Shown piece after piece: positions 15,998 through 24,381 of a stretch of DNA of 61,063 bases; the first letter of the stretch is position 1, and each line of letters starts with the position of its first letter. The notes under the pieces were generated by a model, which saw nothing but the letters and a program-made list of their open reading frames with translations, did not search any database and was not told where the DNA came from. The DNA comes from an uncultured Lachnospiraceae bacterium. GTDB taxonomy: Bacteria; Bacillota; Clostridia; Lachnospirales; Lachnospiraceae. The DNA lies in assembly GCA_902790935.1 (NCBI GenBank), contig CADATP010000012.1, positions 1 to 61,063 of the forward strand, written 5' to 3'. Position numbers and translations under genes: made by a program.

Positions 15998-16673
15998 TTA
16001 TAGCCACCTCCTGCGTATCCATGCTGACCTCGAGGTTTCCGTTACGGGTTCTGAGCATATCGATAAATTCTTTTTCCGATGCATCCTCTTTTAAAGCTAC
16101 GCTGTATCTGAGCTTGAAAAGGCTGCCCATATTGCTGGTCTTTACTGAGATAAGCTCTGCTTCATCGGTGAAGTCCTTCAAAATATCAGTAAAAGCTTCT
16201 GTATAGTTAAGATCCTCCGGAATCGTTATTCTAAGATTCTTTCTTGACTCATCAGTTGTTCCCTTAAATTTAAGGTAAGTAAGAAGAGTCATAATTACTG
16301 CAAGAACTACGGTAAATACTGCTGCGTATGCGAGATATCCCATTCCTGCGATAAGTCCCGCACCCATAGCGATAAAGATTGTTGAGATCTCTCTTGCAGA
16401 GCCCGGTGCTGAGCGGAACCTTACGAGACTGAAAGCTCCGGCTACCGCAACTCCGGCGCCGACATTTCCGTTGACCATCATAATTACGACGCAGACGATT
16501 GCGGGCATGATCGCTACTGAGATGAGAAAACTCTTTGTTGCCTTGTTCCTAAGGCTGTAAAGCCAGGCGAGAAAGACGCCGATGAGGAGCGATGCTCCGA
16601 TGCATACGATAAAGTTCATAAAAGGGATTGTCTCCGCTGTAGTGTCAAAAATACTGTTAAAAATATTGCTCAT
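15987..16673 (-). CDS. DUF4956 membrane protein (VTC partner)
   Basis: A 228-residue protein with four or five membrane segments in its first 150 residues (about 17-38, 46-66, 70-90, 97-120 and 118-140 in part), then a soluble C-terminal domain of about 80 residues ending VSMDTQEVAINEL. AGAFSLVRFRSAPGSAREI is the most conserved-looking stretch and matches the DUF4956 family. The start at 16673 has GGAGG 6-7 bases before it; the longer frame to 16787 overlaps the VTC gene and is rejected. It sits between the VTC-domain polymerase and the beta-helix lipoprotein with tight spacing, which implies one complex or pathway. No biochemical function is established; its C-terminus could be a cytosolic regulatory domain. 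Confidence 0.85.
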   Translation of the reverse strand: MSNIFNSIFDTTAETIPFMNFIVCIGASLLIGVFLAWLYSLRNKATKSFLISVAIMPAIVCVVIMMVNGNVGAGVAVAGAFSLVRFRSAPGSAREISTIFIAMGAGLIAGMGYLAYAAVFTVVLAVIMTLLTYLKFKGTTDESRKNLRITIPEDLNYTEAFTDILKDFTDEAELISVKTSNMGSLFKLRYSVALKEDASEKEFIDMLRTRNGNLEVSMDTQEVAINEL

Positions 16674-16698
16674 TATTATTTTCCTCCGATTATAAATG

Positions 16699-17520
16699 TT
16701 AGATACATGCTTTGAATTCATACAGATTCTTTTCAAAAAGAACCTGCTTTGTGGGCTCGGGAAGGTTACCTGCAAGCCCGTTGTCAAGTAAATAGGCTGT
16801 TCCGTACTTTGAAAAAGATGTTTTGTAGATCCGGTTTTCCGTAAGGATCTTTACGAACCAGGCGGGCATTGCCGCTCCGACCTTGACTTCCATAAGTACA
16901 TAGTTTTTATCAAGAAGCCTGTTTCCGTAATAACCTTTGTCCAGTCTTAAGTCATCTGTTCTCCATCTGATGTTGTCGTCGAATGTGATCCGGAACTCGT
17001 GATCGTCAGCGGCGTAAAAAGCATCTCTTTCGTACTGAAGCATCATAGCCGGGCGGATGCCCTTATAATACTGTACAAAATACTCGATTTCTTTTACGAT
17101 CTGTTCTTTTGAAGAACCGGCTTTCAATCGTTCTCTGAAGGTTTTGAGAAGGAATCTCTTAGCTTCGGGAGTACCGGAAAATGATTCGGGAAGGAATGCT
17201 CTCGACTGGGGCAGGAGCATTGAAACCCTTCTTTTGTAAACAATGCCGTCGTACTTCTTCTTGATCTCGACAAAAACCTGTGAATCATCACTCGCGATAC
17301 CGTAGCTGCGAAGCCTTAATTTTTCCTTATACATAGGTTTATCAAGGCTCCTTCTTGCAAGGATTGAATTCGGAGTGTCGTAGTAAAGGGATTGGATCTG
17401 GCTTCTGCCGTGTTCGTCCATGATCATATAAGGAGCCATCGCTTCAAGTACTCTGCGTTGTTGCTGCCTTGTTAAGATGTACTTAACTTCATATCTTTTA
17501 AATATTGTTTGGTCACCCAT
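16699..17520 (-). CDS. VTC-domain polyphosphate polymerase-like protein
   Basis: The 273-residue protein has the tunnel fold of yeast Vtc4: FKRYEVKYIL at residues 7-16 (Glu11 and Lys13), QIQSLYYDTP at 41-50, KEKLRLRSYG at 65-74 (Lys and Arg ligands), VFVEIKKKYDGIVYKRR at 82-98, and a later FRITFDDNIR and LLDKNYVLMEVKV. These basic and acidic residues line the triphosphate-metal tunnel in the family, so NTP-dependent polyphosphate synthesis or a related phosphotransfer is likely. No membrane segment; the adjacent DUF4956 protein may anchor it. AATATG preceded by GAGG at the start. First gene of the three-gene minus-strand operon. Confidence 0.88.
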   Translation of the reverse strand: MGDQTIFKRYEVKYILTRQQQRRVLEAMAPYMIMDEHGRSQIQSLYYDTPNSILARRSLDKPMYKEKLRLRSYGIASDDSQVFVEIKKKYDGIVYKRRVSMLLPQSRAFLPESFSGTPEAKRFLLKTFRERLKAGSSKEQIVKEIEYFVQYYKGIRPAMMLQYERDAFYAADDHEFRITFDDNIRWRTDDLRLDKGYYGNRLLDKNYVLMEVKVGAAMPAWFVKILTENRIYKTSFSKYGTAYLLDNGLAGNLPEPTKQVLFEKNLYEFKACI

Positions 17521-17657
17521 ATTTTTTCCTCATCTTCCTAAAAGTAAAAAATGTGATTTCTGAATTGTTTCAAAAGCGTTCTTTGCTTTTGTTAGGTATA
17601 GATTAACGGGAATTTGTGAACATTCTGTGTGAGAAAATTGTAAAATTTGCGAAAAAA

Positions 17658-17684
17658 TGACACAGGGGGACGGGGGCAATGTCA
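17658..17684 (+). repeat. TGACACAGGGGGACGG repeat, copy 3
   Basis: TGACACAGGGGGACGG followed by GGGCAATGTCA, so the copy is closed by ATGACA...TGTCAT (17657-17685). It lies in the promoter-side spacer of the VTC operon and is the only complete palindromic copy; copies 1 and 2 are inside the lipoprotein gene. Confidence 0.75.
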
Positions 17685-17768
17685 TTTAGATAGTAAATAA
17701 GATAAAAATAGTGTATCATTAAAGTCATGATAAATCCAAACATAAATACAGCCAGTTTTACGCGGAAA

Positions 17769-19160
17769 TTACGAAAAACTCTTTACAGCTTCTGCCTGGT
17801 GGCCGGCGAAAATACTTCTCTCATCATTATAGTAACGGATGAAATCGTCCATCATTTCGTGGCCGAAAAGGGTGCCGTCCTCATTTACAGAGTCCACATA
17901 AGGTGTGTAGTAAGTGCCGTACTTTGAGAAGTTTGCCCAAAGCAGGAAGTAGGAAGCGTTGGACTTTGACGCGCAGTCGAGAATGTCGCTGTGCCAATGC
18001 ATATTAAGGTTACCTGTAAGGTGGATGGATGTTGCGTGGCAATCTTTGTCAGGACGCTTGCTTGCAAGCCCAGTCTCCGTAACAGCCATAAGCTTTTTGT
18101 GGGCAACGGAGAATTCATCCAGTATAGCCAGCTGGTTTTTAAATCTTTCAAAGAAGACATCGCCTTCGCCGTCCTCCGTTTCAGGGTCATACATATCAAC
18201 GCCCACAAGATCCACAAGGTCATCGCCGGGAAACCGCTCCCCGTACTCTTTGGCGTCCTTATTCTCGCTTCCCGGGCTGTAGGCGTAGAGGAGATTATGA
18301 ACTCCCTTTGTATCCCTGAGATACTCGACGATATAGCGCCAAAGGGCCTTGAATTCATCGGGAGTGCAGTGGTCTGCACCCCACCAGAACCAGCTTCCTG
18401 TGTTTTCGTGAAGAGGTCTGAAAAAGAAAGGTTTCTCAACAGCCTTCGCGAACATAGCGACAATATCGAGATATCTCGTAAATGCATCATTTGCCTTTCC
18501 GCCGGGCATTACCTCGAGGACTACTTTTCCTTCGCAGCGGTTAGGTGTATATTCTTTATAATTGTACTTCGCAATGGCGGGAGATACGCCTTCAACGTAG
18601 CCTTCTCGGATCTTGCTGAATAAAAAGTTTGGCATATGCGCGGAAAGGGAAAAGACTCCGCCAAGGTCTATGGCGCGTCTTGCAAGGGCCGCAGCAGCGT
18701 AAATATCAGCTTCAGTTTTGTCCAGAGTGGCAGTATCTATTTTTTCAAGAGCTTTCCAGCCGGGGATGTCTGATGTATATTGCCTGTTAAGACGCTCCGC
18801 AGAAAACTCTACTCCCGTAAAGCTGAGGACGTCAAAGGCCTGAAGCGCAGGATAGTCTCCAGTAAGGTCGAAAGTATCCGAATGTGAAGCATCACGGTCA
18901 CCGGCCTTGCACTGGAGATTGTTTTCCTGCCCGAACATAACAAACTTAGAGCGTCCTATGGCATCCATATACTTGTAAAGGCTTCTGACAGATGCGTCAC
19001 AATCTTTATCGACGGTTGTAAACTCGTCGTCTGAAAGCAGCTTTACGGTCTCTGTTCCCGAGGCGCATGTAACGGATAGAACGCCGGCCTCTTCGTCAAA
19101 AACTACTTTATTCTTGTTTAAAGGAAGAACTTTTGAATTAACATAAGCGTCTTGCATCAT
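17769..19160 (-). CDS. GH26 endo-beta-mannanase-like glycoside hydrolase, no signal peptide
   Basis: In the 463-residue protein, the GH26 catalytic residues are visible: Glu252 in RPLHENTGSWFWWG (acid/base) and Glu362 in AVTETGL (nucleophile), with MFGQENNL at 75-82, SLSAHMPN at 171-178, and FLLWANFSKYGTYYTPY near the end. GH26 enzymes cut beta-1,4-mannan. There is no secretion signal, so it should act on imported manno-oligosaccharides in the cytoplasm. The N-terminal 60 residues are not part of the barrel. AAAGGG precedes the start; a second Met at codon 2 is also possible. It is divergent from the arginase-fold gene. No mannose-specific transporter is adjacent. Confidence 0.88.
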   Translation of the reverse strand: MMQDAYVNSKVLPLNKNKVVFDEEAGVLSVTCASGTETVKLLSDDEFTTVDKDCDASVRSLYKYMDAIGRSKFVMFGQENNLQCKAGDRDASHSDTFDLTGDYPALQAFDVLSFTGVEFSAERLNRQYTSDIPGWKALEKIDTATLDKTEADIYAAAALARRAIDLGGVFSLSAHMPNFLFSKIREGYVEGVSPAIAKYNYKEYTPNRCEGKVVLEVMPGGKANDAFTRYLDIVAMFAKAVEKPFFFRPLHENTGSWFWWGADHCTPDEFKALWRYIVEYLRDTKGVHNLLYAYSPGSENKDAKEYGERFPGDDLVDLVGVDMYDPETEDGEGDVFFERFKNQLAILDEFSVAHKKLMAVTETGLASKRPDKDCHATSIHLTGNLNMHWHSDILDCASKSNASYFLLWANFSKYGTYYTPYVDSVNEDGTLFGHEMMDDFIRYYNDERSIFAGHQAEAVKSFS

Positions 19161-19234
19161 AGTAACCCTTTCTTTAAGCGTCGTTTTATCGTATAGTAAC
19201 GTAATAAAAAGTGGAATTCAATAGGAATATTTTA

Positions 19235-19240
19235 TATACT
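19235..19240 (+). promoter_or_regulatory. Candidate -10 element just before the arginase-fold gene
   Basis: TATACT (19235-19240), with a weak TGGAAT 17 bases upstream. Transcription would begin at about the ATG at 19247, so the message may have almost no leader. No ribosome site is seen at normal distance. Confidence 0.3.
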
Positions 19241-19246
19241 TATAAC

Positions 19247-20062
19247 ATGATTTCAAAAAACATGAACAGAATCTTTAATTTCACAAATACATACGACCCG
19301 GAAAAATACGAGGATTTCAGCCTGATAGACTGCTCGGGGCTTAGTGGGACCGATATGTACCTTGATGATGAGGCACATAAAAAAATTTCACATCTTATAA
19401 AAGACAGCGCCCCCGGAAAGCCCTACTCGGGAATCCATCTGATCGACTCGGGAAATTATCATTATATGACTCGCCTTTTTACGGAGTTTATTGATGAGCC
19501 CTATGACCTATTGTTTTTTGACAATCATACGGATATGAAGCCCGCGATGTTTGATATGTTAAGCTGCGGCTCCTGGGCTGAGGACGTATTAAAAAACGAT
19601 CCAAATCTTAGAAAGATATTTATGATAGGACCGTCGCAAAAAAGCATATCCGAGCTTTCGGAGGATGTATTATCGAGCGAAAAGCTTGTAGCCATATCTG
19701 CAGAGGAACTTGAGAAGATGGCGCCGTCTGAGATATTCCAAAGGCTTGCGTGGGCTGCTCCGGTAGATGGCGAGGCACGAAGCAAAAACGGAGGAAGCGC
19801 TATAGCCCTATATATTTCAATTGACAAAGATGTCATATCTTCTGCTGAAATAGAAACAAACTGGGACCAGGGAAGCCTGAGCCTGGCAGTCCTTTTAAAA
19901 ATATTGGAGGAAATCTGCAAAAGCAGAAAAATATTAGGCGCTGATATCTGCGGACTCCTACCGGAGAGTGCGGGAAGAAGCCGGGGAGAGAGCGGCGCGG
20001 TAAAGTACTCTCTTTTAGAGAGCGATCTAAAGATAATAGAGGTTTTGAAAAAATATGTCTGA
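19247..20062 (+). CDS. Arginase-fold (ureohydrolase-like) protein
   Basis: The 271-residue protein keeps the two-metal ligands of the arginase/agmatinase fold: FFDNHTDM near residue 92 (Asp, His, Asp) and SIDKDV near 195 (Asp, Asp). Upstream GSGAHHY-type ligand appears as IDSGNYHYMT. The overall sequence is diverged, so arginine, agmatine or formimidoylglutamate as substrate cannot be claimed; it may act on another C-N bond. Start: ATG 19247 is chosen; a GTG at 19211 and an ATG at 19262 are alternatives, none with a good ribosome site. It overlaps the RNA methyltransferase gene by eight bases. Confidence 0.72.
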   Translation: MISKNMNRIFNFTNTYDPEKYEDFSLIDCSGLSGTDMYLDDEAHKKISHLIKDSAPGKPYSGIHLIDSGNYHYMTRLFTEFIDEPYDLLFFDNHTDMKPAMFDMLSCGSWAEDVLKNDPNLRKIFMIGPSQKSISELSEDVLSSEKLVAISAEELEKMAPSEIFQRLAWAAPVDGEARSKNGGSAIALYISIDKDVISSAEIETNWDQGSLSLAVLLKILEEICKSRKILGADICGLLPESAGRSRGESGAVKYSLLESDLKIIEVLKKYV

Positions 20063-21425
20063 TTTTTTACCTGCAGAATTTGAAAACAGAATGAGAAAAG
20101 AGCTTGGGGATGAGTACGAGGCCTTCGAGGAGGCTTTAAGAAGCGAAAGATACAGAGGGCTCAGGATCAATCCTTTAAAGAAAAGAGCAGAGCTTACGAT
20201 AAGAGAGCCCGGTGAAAATCCCGGGGCATCCGAAGAAACAGGCTCTTCAGTAAGCACCTCTCCAGAAGCTCTCTTTAATCTTACGGAAAAGATTGACTGG
20301 GCAGACGGCGGGTATTACTACGGAGATGAAACTCCGGGAAAACACCCGTACCATGAAGCCGGAGTATATTATATCCAGGAGCCCAGCGCGATGCTTCCCG
20401 CTTCCCTTCTTGGGGCTAAGCCGGGGGAAAAGATCCTCGACCTTTGCGCCGCACCGGGAGGGAAAAGTACCCAGATAGCGGCGATGATGGCGGGTGAGGG
20501 ACTTCTCGTATCAAATGAGATAAATTCAAAAAGGGCGGCTATATTATCGGAAAATATAGAAAGAATGGGAATCAGAAATGCCGTAGTAACAAGCGAATCT
20601 CCCGATAGCCTTGCGCCGAGATTCGAAGGCTTCTTTGACCGGATCATGGTTGATGCACCCTGCTCCGGGGAGGGAATGTTTAGGAAAAACGACGAAGCTA
20701 TAAAACAGTGGAGCCCGGAAAATGTCTCAGCCTGCGCCGAAAGGCAGGCGGGGATTTTGGACTGCGCAGCAAGAATGCTTCGAAGCGGAGGAAGGATCGT
20801 CTACTCCACCTGTACCTTTGCGAGAGAGGAAAACGAAGAGTCAATCGAGAATTTCCTTAAAAGACACCCCGACTTTACCTGCCTTAAGATGCACAGACTC
20901 TGGCCTCATAAGATAAAGGGAGAGGGACATTTCGCGGCAGAGCTTGTTAAAGCGGGGCCCGAGGCCGTAATTACATCACCTCAGCCACTGGCAGCAGCCG
21001 ATAAAAAGAAGCTTAAAGAGTATCTTAAAGATATAGTAAAGGATGACTGCTTTGAAGAGAAAGGCCCTCTTTACTCCGGAAGCCTTGTAACCTTTGGTGA
21101 GAATATTTATCTTTGTCCGGCAGCTATGCCTTCCATAAAAGGACTTAAGGTTTTGAGACCCGGACTTTGCCTCGGAAGCTTAAAGAAGGACCGCTTTGAA
21201 CCGGCACATTCCCTTGCACTCGCCCTGCAGGCGGATATGGCAGAGCGAAGCGTAAACTTAAATCTGAAGGATTCTGCAGACTACATAAAAGGTCTTACAA
21301 AAAATGCAGAAGGGGAAAAGGGCTGGTGCCTTGTGCTAACCGAAGGTTATAGCCTCGGTTGGGGTAAGATAGCGGGAGGGATCCTTAAAAACCACTATCC
21401 CAAGGGACTTAGAAAGGACCTTTGA
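20055..21425 (+). CDS. RsmF/NOP2-type rRNA 5-methylcytosine methyltransferase
   Basis: A SAM-dependent RNA methyltransferase of 456 residues. Motif I is LDLCAAPGGKST, motif IV DAPCSGEGMFRK and motif VI STCTFAREENE, with the catalytic Cys in TCT and the second Cys in PCS. EPSAMLPASLLG marks the domain entry. The C-terminal 150 residues look like the RsmF PUA-like RNA-binding domain. It should methylate a cytosine in rRNA or tRNA. It overlaps the arginase-fold gene by eight bases and is followed after three bases by an RluA-type pseudouridine synthase, forming an RNA-modification pair. Confidence 0.92.
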   Translation: MSDFLPAEFENRMRKELGDEYEAFEEALRSERYRGLRINPLKKRAELTIREPGENPGASEETGSSVSTSPEALFNLTEKIDWADGGYYYGDETPGKHPYHEAGVYYIQEPSAMLPASLLGAKPGEKILDLCAAPGGKSTQIAAMMAGEGLLVSNEINSKRAAILSENIERMGIRNAVVTSESPDSLAPRFEGFFDRIMVDAPCSGEGMFRKNDEAIKQWSPENVSACAERQAGILDCAARMLRSGGRIVYSTCTFAREENEESIENFLKRHPDFTCLKMHRLWPHKIKGEGHFAAELVKAGPEAVITSPQPLAAADKKKLKEYLKDIVKDDCFEEKGPLYSGSLVTFGENIYLCPAAMPSIKGLKVLRPGLCLGSLKKDRFEPAHSLALALQADMAERSVNLNLKDSADYIKGLTKNAEGEKGWCLVLTEGYSLGWGKIAGGILKNHYPKGLRKDL

Positions 21426-21428
21426 TAC

Positions 21429-22211
21429 ATGGATATTCTATATGAAGACAGCGATATAATTGTTGTAAAAAAGAGGGCGGGACTTGCAACCCAGACTAAA
21501 AAGATAGGCGAAAAAGACCTCGTAAGCGAGCTTAAAAACCATCTAAAGGGCGGGTATGTCGGCGTAATCCACAGGCTCGATCAGCCGGTTGAAGGACTGC
21601 TGGTTTTTGCAAAGACGAAAAAAGCGGCAGCGGTATTATCGTCGGAAGTCGGCGATAAAGAAGGAGCCGGCTTTTCAAAGATATACACCGCAATAGTACT
21701 TGCGGAAGCTGAGTATAAGGAAAGCGAATCCCTGACTGACTATATCTGTAAGACAAAGGAAGGAACGGCGAAGATACTAAGGGCCGGAGAGGAAAAAAGT
21801 TTCCCCGATGCAAAAATAGCGAGGCTTGATTATAAGGTTGAAGGAAAGCTTGAATTAAAGGAAAAGACTGAGCTAAAAGAGAAAGATGTAGGTGAAAAGG
21901 CAGAAGGCAAAGCTAAAGATGAAGCGGACAATTCCTGCGAAATTCTTAAGATACGCGTAACTCTTCACACAGGCCGCTTCCATCAGATAAGAGCTCAGCT
22001 CTCAGCCGCCGGCCTTCCTATTGTAGGGGACAGAAAATACGGAACTGACAAAGCTGTCAGCCTCGCTGCTTCTCTTGGCAGCAGATTCCCTTTTCTTTGC
22101 GCAAGTACGCTTAGCTTTAAACACCCGGTAAGCGGTAAAAATCTTGAATTTACCTGCGATGCGTTTCATGATATTATAGAAAACAAAATGACCTTAAAGG
22201 TAGATAGATAA
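21429..22211 (+). CDS. RluA-family pseudouridine synthase
   Basis: The 260-residue enzyme has the RluA catalytic motif HRLDQPVEGLLVFAKT (catalytic Asp near 53), TGRFHQIRAQLSAAG and IVGDRKYG late in the sequence. It isomerises uridine in rRNA or tRNA; the target cannot be deduced. There is no S4 domain. Residues about 140-175 form a Lys/Glu-rich low-complexity insert (LELKEKTELKEKDVGEKAEGK) absent from the basic fold. It starts three bases after the methyltransferase gene and its stop overlaps the start of the next gene by one base. Confidence 0.92.
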   Translation: MDILYEDSDIIVVKKRAGLATQTKKIGEKDLVSELKNHLKGGYVGVIHRLDQPVEGLLVFAKTKKAAAVLSSEVGDKEGAGFSKIYTAIVLAEAEYKESESLTDYICKTKEGTAKILRAGEEKSFPDAKIARLDYKVEGKLELKEKTELKEKDVGEKAEGKAKDEADNSCEILKIRVTLHTGRFHQIRAQLSAAGLPIVGDRKYGTDKAVSLAASLGSRFPFLCASTLSFKHPVSGKNLEFTCDAFHDIIENKMTLKVDR

Positions 22212-23197
22212 TGAATGTTTTAAAGGCTATAAAGGTGGCCGAGCTTAGGAAAAAGCTTTCCATTATACCTGCAAAGATAATAGTTGCTCTTGTGCTGACC
22301 CTTGGCGTATTTGTTGATTTCGTTAATCGCGAAAATATGCTGGCTAACGCCGTCGAGAAAATAAAGTCCGCTCCGAAAAATGCGCTGTTTCTGTTTCTTA
22401 CAATATACGGTGCTGTTTCCTTCGTGTACATATTTATCAGACTTATGCATAACTGGCTCTTAGGGCTGATCCTTTCAATAGGAGCCGCGGCCCTTATAAT
22501 TACTCAGGCCGGAAAGCTCGGAGGTCGCCTGCAGATAATCGCTCTTGTGGCGACGCTTATTTTGGGACCTGTTTTTGATATCATAAATCTCCTTAGATAC
22601 CAGACCTTAAAGAGCGAAGTGATAAGAGCCGAAGAAGAGCGTATCGAGGAAAGCTACGGCGATGGGTTCGATGAGGGCTTCGCCAGAGGACTCAGACAGG
22701 GAGAGAGAAACGAACGCAGACGTCTTCGGGACTATGAAGAAGGGTATGAAGATGGCTACGAGAGTCGCAGAAGGCTTCGTGGGCATGATGATCGCCGCCT
22801 CTCTGATTATGACAGCAGTGACGGATACGAGGATGAAGATTACGGCGATGACTACGAAGACAGCCCGCGTCTGCGCCGTGATGAGGCTTACGATGAATAC
22901 AGCGGCCGCCATTTAGATTATGATGACTACGAAGACGGATATGATGAGGACGAGGAGGACTACGACGAGCCGGGTTATGACTATGACGGCAACAGGTCCG
23001 AAAGCGCTGAAAGATATATCTCCGGAGACAGTTCCAATGCGCAGGGATTTTTTGCCGACTGCAAGAGCCCTGCCGATATAAAACGCAGATACCACGATCT
23101 TTGCAAGGTTTACCACCCTGACAGCGGAAATGGCTCTGCCGAGCTTTTCTACCGCATTAAGGATGAGTACGACAGGCTTACAGCCTCGATGTCGTGA
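22211..23197 (+). CDS. Membrane protein with C-terminal J-domain
   Basis: A 328-residue protein. The first 130 residues hold three or four membrane segments; a central stretch (about 140-270) is extremely rich in Asp, Glu, Arg, Tyr and Gly (for example DYEEGYEDGYESRRRLRG) and should be disordered. The end is a compact J-domain: SPADIKRRYHDLCKVYHPDSG with the HPD triad at 302-304 and FYRIKDEYDRL as the last helix. It could recruit DnaK to the membrane. It is translationally coupled to the RluA gene (shared A of TAATG). The substrate and the role of the acidic-aromatic linker are unknown. Confidence 0.8.
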   Translation: MNVLKAIKVAELRKKLSIIPAKIIVALVLTLGVFVDFVNRENMLANAVEKIKSAPKNALFLFLTIYGAVSFVYIFIRLMHNWLLGLILSIGAAALIITQAGKLGGRLQIIALVATLILGPVFDIINLLRYQTLKSEVIRAEEERIEESYGDGFDEGFARGLRQGERNERRRLRDYEEGYEDGYESRRRLRGHDDRRLSDYDSSDGYEDEDYGDDYEDSPRLRRDEAYDEYSGRHLDYDDYEDGYDEDEEDYDEPGYDYDGNRSESAERYISGDSSNAQGFFADCKSPADIKRRYHDLCKVYHPDSGNGSAELFYRIKDEYDRLTASMS

Positions 23198-23222
23198 CAA
23201 AATATTTTTGCAGTGTTATAAT
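23194..23222 (+). promoter_or_regulatory. SigmaA promoter upstream of the phosphodiester glycosidase gene
   Basis: GTGACA (23194-23199), 17-base spacer, TATAAT (23217-23222). The -35 overlaps the stop codon of the J-protein gene. A small CGCC-TCC-GGCG hairpin lies near 23278-23288, just before the start codon. Confidence 0.75.
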
Positions 23223-23301
23223 TAAATTTACGTATTTTCAGCTTTGACAGGTTACTCGTTACAGAACGCAAGATTTCGCCTCCGGCGGAACAAGAGAGAG
23301 A

Positions 23302-24381
23302 ATGGAAGAGAACGTTAGAGAAACTAAAAATATCAAAGTAATACGCATATTGGGCGCCGTTTTGGGAAACAGCGCGCTAATTTTGGTTACCACTTTGGCA
23401 ATTGCGCTTCTCTTTGTTGTAAGTGTTATTCTCATCTTGACTCACGGTCCTTCGAGCCAGGCGAAATATATTTTTGTCAATTCCTGTCATGAGACCAGCG
23501 CCTTAAAGTTTTTACCTTACTGGTTTTTGAGTGACGATGAGGTGGACAGGCTCCTTTTACCAATATCCGAAGATGACGGATACAGAGAGCTTGGATACGG
23601 CCCCGAAGCGGCGGAAAATACCGGAGAAAACGAGACTGCCGAAGTCTTTTTGCCGGCCGATGAGGATGATGGATTTACGGACGGAATAAAGATAGAGGAT
23701 GTGTACGGAGACACCTATCGCGGAAAAGTGATGCTTATAAGGGATCCCGAAAGAGTAACCTTTGGTGTGCTTAATTCCTACAGCGAGGACGGATACGGAA
23801 AATACCTTTATAAATTTATAGAAGATACCGGAGCGATCGGAGGAGTCAACGGCGGCGGATTTGCCGATGAAGAAGGCAGAGGCCACGGAGGATGCCCCGA
23901 CGGATTTGTTATCAAGGATGGCAAGATCATTTACGGTGCTGACCTTGGAGTTTGCAACAACTTTATCGGCTTTGACGAAGACCATAAGCTCCTTTTAAAG
24001 AGCTGCACAGCAAACCAGGCTCTTAACGCCGGCGCGGTAGAAGGTTTTACCTTTGAGATGGGCAGCGTACTTATAAGGGACGGGAACCCTGCGAGGAAGC
24101 TGGGAGGCGGTTACAATCCCCGGACAGCTATCGGGCAAAAGGCTGATGGAACGGTAATACTCGTTGTTATCGAGGGACGGCACGCTGCGAGCCTTGGAGC
24201 TACAAGAGACGATCTTGTTAAGATTATGGAATACTACGAGGCGGAAAATGCCACTATGCTTGACGGCGGCTCCTCCGCTGAGATGCGATATGACGGCGAA
24301 CAGCTGACAAGAGGAAGCGGAATCATCGGAATGCGCCCTCTCCCCAACGCCGTACTTGTAATGCCGGAGGGTGAAAAATGA
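23302..24381 (+). CDS. Phosphodiester glycosidase (NAGPA/DUF2233) family protein, membrane anchored
   Basis: The 359-residue protein has one N-terminal membrane segment (about 20-42), a variable acidic region to about 125, then the NAGPA domain: GGVNGGGFADEEG, PRTAIGQKADGTVILVVIEG, and LDGGSSAEMRYDGEQLTRGSG near the end. The family cleaves sugar-1-phosphodiesters; the mammalian member uncovers mannose-6-phosphate, and bacterial members are placed at the envelope. It should act outside the membrane. Ribosome site weak (AGAGAGAG). The next gene overlaps it by four bases, giving a coupled pair. Confidence 0.87.
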   Translation: MEENVRETKNIKVIRILGAVLGNSALILVTTLAIALLFVVSVILILTHGPSSQAKYIFVNSCHETSALKFLPYWFLSDDEVDRLLLPISEDDGYRELGYGPEAAENTGENETAEVFLPADEDDGFTDGIKIEDVYGDTYRGKVMLIRDPERVTFGVLNSYSEDGYGKYLYKFIEDTGAIGGVNGGGFADEEGRGHGGCPDGFVIKDGKIIYGADLGVCNNFIGFDEDHKLLLKSCTANQALNAGAVEGFTFEMGSVLIRDGNPARKLGGGYNPRTAIGQKADGTVILVVIEGRHAASLGATRDDLVKIMEYYEAENATMLDGGSSAEMRYDGEQLTRGSGIIGMRPLPNAVLVMPEGEK

